From: Helochares maculicollis
Taxonomy: Eukaryota > Arthropoda > Insecta > Coleoptera > Hydrophilidae
Length of the DNA stretch: 56,735 bases
Assembly (NCBI GenBank): GCA_033557835.1
Contig: JAWQRO010000108.1
Coordinates: 1-56,735, forward strand
Direction of reading: 5' to 3'
Both the position numbers and the translations under genes were made by a program. The notes under the pieces were generated by a model. The model saw only the letters and a list, made by a program, of their open reading frames with translations. It did no database searches and had not been told where the DNA came from. Of the stretch, positions 49,461 through 56,735 are shown piece after piece. The first letter of the stretch is position 1. Every line of letters begins with the position of its first letter.

Positions 49461-52400
49461 CAAAGACACAGAAATGGAAAAGTAAAGCAGTCCTAGCACC
49501 TGTCTGAAAAGGTTTTTCTTCTTCTCATAATTTTTTTTCTGGAGAAGTAAGCCATCTGCAAAAGTTACTGTTGCAGCTCCGTCTACTCGTAGTAATGTCC
49601 AGTAATTTAATTTTCTGAAAGACAACAAATTAATGCAAATTAACTCGTCTCCTTTAATAAATCAGAATTTATAAGCTTGGTGTTCTTTTGAAGTGCAGGG
49701 TTGACGGACAGTTATGGAAATGTACTGGAACCCATATTTGCTTTTAAGAACTGCTTATATACACACGAAACACAAATTATTAACATCAAACGTTGAAGGT
49801 CTGCAGGCAGCTCACAAAGGAACTTGGAAAAATTATGTAAACGTAGATTTAGAAAACACTTTTGGAATATATAACAAAGCAAATTACTCTTACGATGTGG
49901 AGTCTGCAACTGAAATTGTAACATAATGACAAGCCATGCTGTACGAGAGTATGGTTCTGCGAGCACAGATGAACGGAGAACGTCTTATATCGTTATGTTC
50001 TGTACGTTCATAGGATTTTATCTTTTTGGACTGAATGTTGGCACTAAACGATTTTAAATTGTCTTGAATAAAGGATATATCTCGTGTATACATACTATAA
50101 ATGTGGAAAAGTAACATCGAATGGCAAAGTATGCGTCAATAGCTGGTTGGCAATTCTAGGGGCGATAAAAACGTACTACACATTTATACTTATGTATTCA
50201 CTGCTAACTGTTATAGAATTCTTCATAGTTGATTGTAGTTTTTTTTTCATTTTTAGGAGTTGATAAGCTGTGGTTTGCGTAGATACTGACAAATCACTCA
50301 CTTAATGACTATTACCCTCATGAAACGAAATGCTTTAGCATTTCATTAGTAGTTAATTTTTTAAAATAAATTAAACTATCCAATTTTGTACCTAGGTTTG
50401 TACCTTTTTTATGAACTCAGATAATTCATCGGTAGGAGGTGATATAATTTCATATAAAAATGGATAATTCATGTGCTTTTAAATTTAATATATGTACACT
50501 GGCGAAGTCATTAATAAACAATGTTTATAAGCATACTTAACAGTGACTCATGTTCTACACAAAAAACTAAAGATATTTTTCTAAGCCAATAATTAAAGAA
50601 ATGAAATTAACAACTTACAACATTATTGCCGTTAATAAGTTTGTTCTTTTAAGAAATCTTACTCTTATTTTAAATTGTAACAGTATCTAAGAAAATATTA
50701 TACTTTATTGTTGAATATTTAATTTGAAAACAAAACTATATATTAATATTGCAATCTTTTTTCTTTATATTTATATCCATTAAAATGCGTTATGTCTGCA
50801 CTTCATAACTGGCAATTTAAAAAATTAAAAAATCAAAATAAAGAGCTTAATTGCTGTATATTTAATTTTCAGTATAAATATATAGTATATTTAACTATAG
50901 TACAATACTAAAAAATGCACACCAAATACAAAGTGTTACATTTCTGCAAATATTGACGATAAGGATTTAGCACAAAGACTGTAAAATGTAGCTTAGTTCA
51001 TGTAAATTTGAAAATACCTGTTTTTCATGAAAAAGTTTATTAAAGTGAAAGATTTCATTTTATAAACGCAACTTAATGTTATTTGCTTTTCACTTTGTAA
51101 AGCGGTAATATCGAAACGATATAAATTTCATGCATTTATCGATATCTGTTAAATATAGTTTACAAAAATTGTTTATAATTGGAGATAAAACTAATTAAAA
51201 ATTTGAAATGATAATTGATAAAAATAATATTGTCGCACAAAATATTCATGACTTATTAAATATGTACACAAATTTCCATCTGCATAGTAGTAAATATATT
51301 CTAAAATCTAAAACAAAATCTTCAGCTTCAGCCAAAAGAGACAACAGCTTAATATTTTATACAACTTGCTACAACTTAATAAATATTAATAGAAGATCAA
51401 CATCTTTCGGAGATATTTTAATGTGACACACTTTCAGAAGTTTTCATATTTCCGTTGCACGTCGGCAGTCAAACAGAAAAGAGATATCGTTAAAGCGGGC
51501 GTTGAAATTTTCAAACATGTGTCATGTAAAAAATTGATGAATCGACGCGAAAGGGATGAATCCTTGAGAAAATCGGAATGAATCGTTCCTTATATCTTTA
51601 TGCTCCCGCTTGTAGAGTTGGTAAAAGTTTTTGGCATATTTTTGCCGGTTTGCCTCTCGGGACGAGACGGCTCAAAGGTGTTTACGATCTGCTAGAAGGA
51701 GAATTTCTGATACAAACAAGAATTTAAATTATGTACCGAAAGCTCTTGGGCATCAAATTTGGCGCGGCGAAATACATTTCCAAGATTGTAATTTCATTTT
51801 ATATTGCTGGTGAAATTGCGCCGGCAACCGCAATCCTTAATATCTACTGCTTTTCTCTAACTTTATTCTCGTGCTTACAAAAGTATATTTCGCCCTCGAT
51901 GTGTATATACTGGGCTCGTTTTTTATGAAATACTTGTGAATTTTAACGAGCCTCGGGGTTTCCACAATAGATTACCATGGAAATTTAAGATTTATAGCTT
52001 GAAAAAATTTCAAAGTGAAGTTAATGCACCGCATAATTGCTTATATAAATTCTGCGTATCCCACATGAATTTTGTTTAATATTGTATCTGCAAGGCGCAT
52101 TAAAAATAATAAAAATAGAGAACAAAGGTATCAACTTTAAAAAAGATAAAATTCTCTGTCATCGCCAAGCTTACTATGAATCTTCCATTCCAGTTGATTT
52201 AACTTTACTGCATTTTTATCAGCCTTCGTAAAACTTGGTAAATTAGAACTGGAGGAGCAAAATACAAGTTTTATAACGAAAGTATAAGAGATTACTTTTA
52301 CAGGTAAACACGGTGCATTTATATCTTAAAACTTTACCGAACTAGTAAGCGTAATCCCGGCTTCTTTCGAAAGCAGGAGAGGTGAAACGTACTATGGGGA

Positions 52401-52470
52401 AATCGTAAGAAACGAAGGAGATGAAAAAGTGAAGGAAAACTATGTTGGGCAAAAGTAAGAAGTGGCAATT
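49461..52470. other. intergenic with one complex patch
   Basis: No gene is supported. The segment at 51430-51960 is less AT-rich and unique (for example gcgggcgttgaaat at 51496-51509), possibly regulatory. Overlapping short frames near 49712-50117 and 51631-51928 show no motifs. Confidence 0.3.
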
Positions 52471-52591
52471 TACGCAGGATATCGAGCGAACCATCAACGC
52501 AAATTGCCTGGAATCCAGTTGAACGACAGAAAAGCATCATCTGTTGTTATTCAGGGCCACTAATCTGACACTCTCACAAAACACCCTTATT
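52471..52591 (-). repeat. dispersed repeat, copy 3 of 3
   Basis: Inverted copy. Its reverse complement reads aataagggtgtttt, then cctgaataacaac, attccaggcaattt and gatatcctgcgta, in the same order as copy 1. It diverges beyond ctgcgta. Confidence 0.7.
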
Positions 52592-55329
52592 TTTTCGCTT
52601 TCAAAAAGGAGCAGATTTTTTGATACTTCTTTTTGTGCGAAATAAACAAGGCCCAAGAAAACTTTTAAACGAATTCTATAATACAAATTCCTTCCTTTGA
52701 TGCGAAAGGGAATCTAAATTTATTACTTCCACCTTTTATTGAAAAACGCAAACATGGACGTTCTTTTCATCTGCGCGGTGCTGATGCAAAATGCAAAGTA
52801 GCGTTCAAAGCAGTTTGCTTGAATTTTTTAATTATTTTTCTTTGCAAATGACTAAAACAAACTCTATACTTTACACATATATACCATTTTTCTAAAACTA
52901 AATTAAAGAGTAGTTTTTATTTAAATTGTCATTTATAAAAGATCACTTATATTTTAGTATATGAAAAACAAATTATTTAGATTTTTTAGGAATAATTTTT
53001 GGGGTATTTAACTTTTATTTTCAAATTGTTAATTGTATGTTTTCAAATGTTAAGATTATTGTGAAATCATAATTTAACACTAAAAAAAGACTTGTAGTTT
53101 GAGTTAGGTATGAAATAGTTCACGTCTTTTCCCCTAGGTGGCGTTAAATCTGCTAATTTATTGTAATCAATTGGCCAAGACACCGTAACTTTAGTCCTTT
53201 TATGTAATACTGCTCAGTGTCGGCTGCAAGCCAGAACAAACACCATTGACATAGTTTGATAACACACTTTAGTTACGGGATATTTTTCAAATGAACATGA
53301 AATATATTTCATATATTTTGTAGAAATTAAGCATTTGCGTCAACTGAAGTTTATAACAATGACACAAATTGAATATTCTCTCATTTCTTATGTGTGTGCA
53401 AACATGTAACGAAACAAACATAATAAAATTTATCTCAATTTATTAAATTAGCTATTAGCTACATACGAAAAAATTTAAATAACACTACAAGTTATGAACA
53501 AATGAATACTGAATTGATGAGTTAATTTCTTTGCAATTTTCAATAATAAATTTTACCCAAAATTCAAATTACTTTTTCGTCGACCACAATCTATGGAATT
53601 TAGATGCAGCGAGAGAATTCTAAACATATTCAAATAACTGCAAAACGTGTGAAGCCTACAATCATTTGTGGATAAAGATAAATTTTAATATATGCGTTTC
53701 TTTTATCAATGAATCAAGATTCTATCATTTTGAAGAGATGTTCGTAAGTGTTGTAAATACTATAACAATCGTAATATTTGATGTTATATTTACGCTATCG
53801 TACTTTTTTTAATCTCCCTTAAGAACGCAATCGTTAATGAAAAGTCTATTGCTACTAAATATTTAACTTCTTCCGGGGGGCGACAAATGCTGAATCCTTT
53901 CATAATTCTTTGAAATGTTCGTATTCCGAATTACAGTTTCCATTAACCTAAATGATTCTTTGTGTGCGGTTAATTGCATTTACAGCAAGTCATTCAATTA
54001 ATTATTGTTTGTTACCCGCAGTTGAATTGTGAAAAGGGAAACTGTCTGTAGGGAATGATACCGCTCACACATAATGCAGTGGTTAATGAATTACGGGATA
54101 AATATCCCAACAAATGGTTATGTTTGTATCTAGTTTCCCAGTGTGAATCATATCAAATTCATTGCTAATAAGGGTGAGAACGGGCTTAATGCGCCCTGAC
54201 CTATCCATCACCCTCCTACCAACCAAATAAATACAGTGACACGTGCCGAGTATGGGAAATAATATAGGAAAGAAAATTATTATTAATCCGTTTGCGTGTG
54301 GTTTTTATGGGGGAGTTAAGTGAGCTTTTAGTTTTAGTTGGCGATTTTGTTGTCTTGTCAAGCTTCGTATGCTTAAGTTTTGCAAATGTCTTTGCAAATA
54401 TATATTTACTTCTTGATGTAAACTAATCAATCTTAATTGATTTTTCAATACACTTTTAAAAATGTTAAATATTTATAAGAATTACTCCAACAAACAAATA
54501 ATTATTCAATCTAGTGTTGAATTATCCTTTCAGAAATGATAAAAAGTGATAAAAGGTGAACAAAATTATTTATAGCAGCCAATACAGCACATTGCATGCT
54601 GCTATTTCGATAACTAATGCTACGTAAACCGCTTGAAGAGTTTTATTTAAAAGTTAAATTGAAGGTAACTGCCAAGAAATAGATTGACGTATCGTGCAAT
54701 GAAATGTGTATTTTCCTACACCTTCCGTCATGATCGGTTAAGATATTGGAAAATAGACGAGTTTATTTCATGCATATAATAGACATTCACTTGTATCGCC
54801 GACTAGTATCAATGTTCTATGTCAGGAGTTGGAAATAATAATTTCCTTTTTGAAGGCACAGGAGAACGAAAAAAGGAAGTCCTTCAGCATGATAAGAATC
54901 TTTTGTTCAATGAAAGGAAGTGATTTCCATTAATTTCTATTTAAATTACCGTATACGATTTTATTTACAGGAGATAGTTTGAGAACATATTTTTTTTATA
55001 TCTAATAGTCGAGCAAAGCAGTATGTACATAGTAAATTCATTTTTGCTGCCCTGATTTGCATGATTAGGATATGGAATTGAATAAAACATGTAAGCCTAT
55101 AGAAGGCATGAAACTTTATAGCTACAAATTGATATTATCTTATGATATCGCAATCAACTATTGTCTGCAAAGTGGTTATTGTTTTCTTAATATTGGTAGT
55201 ATGGTAGTGAATTGTAGATGTCGTAAGCGTGATTTAGCTGTTTTTATTGGCTGCACAGCTAAGATCCTACTAAGTTAGTTTTATTATCGCTGTCATACCG
55301 TTAACCATTATAGCTCCGCTCTCTGTTGC
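52592..55329. other. intergenic with a possible conserved block
   Basis: No gene is recognised. The segment at 53580-54320 is more complex and has several TTAATTG/AATTA sites (ttcaattaattattg at 53993-54007), typical of insect homeodomain-bound enhancers. This is a guess from composition. Confidence 0.3.
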
Positions 55330-56230
55330 ACCAAAGAAAGTCAGTTATCCGGTTTTTGTGTTCCAAAGATGTATCGGAGGCCAAAATTCATAGAAGACTT
55401 TCGATGCGGTATGAGAACAATGTTTTCCCAGTGTTAACTTAACGGCATATCTTCGGATAGATTGAAAAATTTTAAAATGTTTGTTCGATAATTACAAAAG
55501 ACGAAGGTACCGAACCACCAAATAAGAAAAATATTAAACATTTACGTTACATGAGACGAGTAAGTATCGATAAGATGGCACATTGTCTGTATAAAACTAT
55601 GCAAAATGGGACTGAACTCAACCCACAAAATTGCATAAACAAGAGTGATGGATATTTGCAAAAAAACAGTTGAATCGCTACAGTAACGAACTTACCATCT
55701 CCCTATACAGAATTGTTACTGGTAACGAAACGTGGCTCCATTATTACGAAATGAAGAGTAATCGGCAGAGTATGGAATGGTAACATCCAATTTTCCCCCT
55801 ACAAGAAAATGTTTAAAAATTCAACCATCTACAGAAAAACTTACAGTATTTTGGGATTCACAAAGCGTTATACTGGGACATTATCGGAAATGAGACATAA
55901 CATCATACAGTAAGTGTTAAAGTGAGACGCATACTGATAAGTTGAAGCCTACAGCTCGAAGCAAATGCCGAGGACTGTTGTCAAAACCAGATGTGCAGGT
56001 ACACGATAATGCTCGTCAACATACTGTTCCCAACACTGTTGAAACGCTACAAAAACTCAACTTTGAAGTACTGGTTCAACCTCCATATAGTTGCACCATT
56101 TGATTTACACTTGTATAACCTGCTCAAAGACATATTAAAGGGCCGTAAATTTACCTTCGATGAAGTAATGGAAGAATCGATGCGTCCCTACCTCGCTAAT
56201 GTACATGTACGTTTATTATTTGTATAGCAA
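55330..56230 (+). mobile_element. degenerate mariner relic
   Basis: Plus-strand pieces run in transposase order: IHRRLSMRYENN near 55389, RRVSIDKMAHCLYKT near 55558, LLVTGNETWLHYYE with NRQSMEW (55708-55780, first Asp replaced by Asn), LTVFWDSQSVILGHY, LKPTARSKCRGLLSK, VHDNARQHTV (second Asp kept), NTVETLQKLNFEVLVQPPYS and FDEVMEESM. Stops and frameshifts break it many times. The left end was not located. The right end runs into an A-rich retrotransposon-like tail at 56228. Confidence 0.8.
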
Positions 56231-56360
56231 ATACAAATACAAATACAAAAAACTTTATTTACCAACAATACAATGCAATTACAATTAAAAAAAATAAATA
56301 AATCAAAAACAATAACAAATACAAAATAAAAATAAAAATATATATTGCACCTATTTTGGA
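56228..56360 (-). mobile_element. possible LINE/SINE 3' end with (TTTGTA)n tail
   Basis: On the minus strand a poly(A)-signal-like AATAAAG (56259-56253) is followed by a T run and then about three TTTGTA units that stop at the mariner relic. Non-LTR elements often end in such short repeats. No coding part is recognised in the rest of the window, so this is tentative. Confidence 0.35.
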
Positions 56361-56735
56361 CTAAATAAAGTTAAAACTCTGATTGAGAAGCATAAGTTAA
56401 AAATTAAACTTTCTGTGAAACTAATCAGAGCACCACTTAAACTGACATTTAGTTTGAGCGTGGTTTTCGATTTTCCTGCGTGCTACATATAATTATACTT
56501 AAATAAATGAATTAAATTGGCATACCAAAATTAAACATTCACGTCTCCCCAAAAGGAATGAATAAACAATAATCAATAACACCGGGTGGCAAATGGGATT
56601 ACATTTCAAAAAAGATACTTTAAAAAAAATTAATCTCTTTCCGTTTAGTGCTCTTCATTTAATAAATAAAATAATAATAACAGAGTAAAAATAAATGTAA
56701 ATTATAAAGTACACAAGACTGAAATAACTCAAGTG
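56361..56735. other. window end, no gene seen
   Basis: AT-rich sequence that could belong to the body of the minus-strand retroelement whose tail lies at 56228. No reading frame supported. Confidence 0.3.

Overview
The window is eukaryotic, AT-rich nuclear DNA, most likely from an insect. The evidence is short GT-AG introns, an insect-type insulin-like peptide (ILP) gene with a TATA box and a TCAGTT initiator, several decayed mariner transposons, a P-element/THAP-type transposase relic and a non-LTR retrotransposon tail. The order is not settled; a beetle is only a guess. Real genes occupy a small part of the window. The rest is intergenic sequence and transposon debris.

Region 0.3-10.1 kb is the gene-rich part. 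Four paralogous genes encode small secreted proteins of 173-181 residues: gene A on the minus strand (303-922) and genes B, C and D on the plus strand (3769-4465, 6875-7683, 9062-9741). I rebuilt their exons by hand. All junctions are GT-AG and phase 0, and all four share a signal peptide, a (Y/F)NRT sequon and a C-terminal (T/R)Y...LPPxxPE block. They resemble the insect DUF1091 / CheA-CheB-like (ML-fold) families. B and C have three introns, A has only the third and D lacks only the third. Gene D converges tail-to-tail on a short ILP-related gene (9798-10040, minus) that has a signal peptide and B chain but no A chain.

Region 10.1-40 kb is mostly a gene desert. It holds a possible decayed minus-strand element (10.87-12.6 kb), a diverged repeat pair (18.4 and 20.0 kb), a long hairpin (19.23-19.30 kb), a P-element/THAP relic whose introns still splice in frame (21.74-23.52 kb), a LINE 3' end with GAT and TA repeats (24.1-24.84 kb) and a near full-length dead mariner (27.85-29.04 kb). 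Less AT-rich unique stretches could be cis-regulatory DNA.

Region 40-56.7 kb opens with a complete intronless 133-residue ILP gene (40121-40522, minus), the closest visible relative of the truncated ILP at 9.8 kb. After it come a mariner with near-perfect terminal inverted repeats (42275-43321), an unidentified complex block (43.4-44.0 kb), a mariner fragment carrying a TA microsatellite inside its transposase region (48.47-48.75 kb), three copies of an unnamed dispersed repeat and another mariner relic (55.3-56.23 kb) with a probable LINE tail abutting it.

The biology suggested is a secreted-protein neighbourhood: hormone-like ILPs beside a small tandem family of extracellular proteins, in a transposon-littered background. 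I recognised no tRNA, rRNA or CRISPR. Transposon identities come from remembered family patterns, not from a search.
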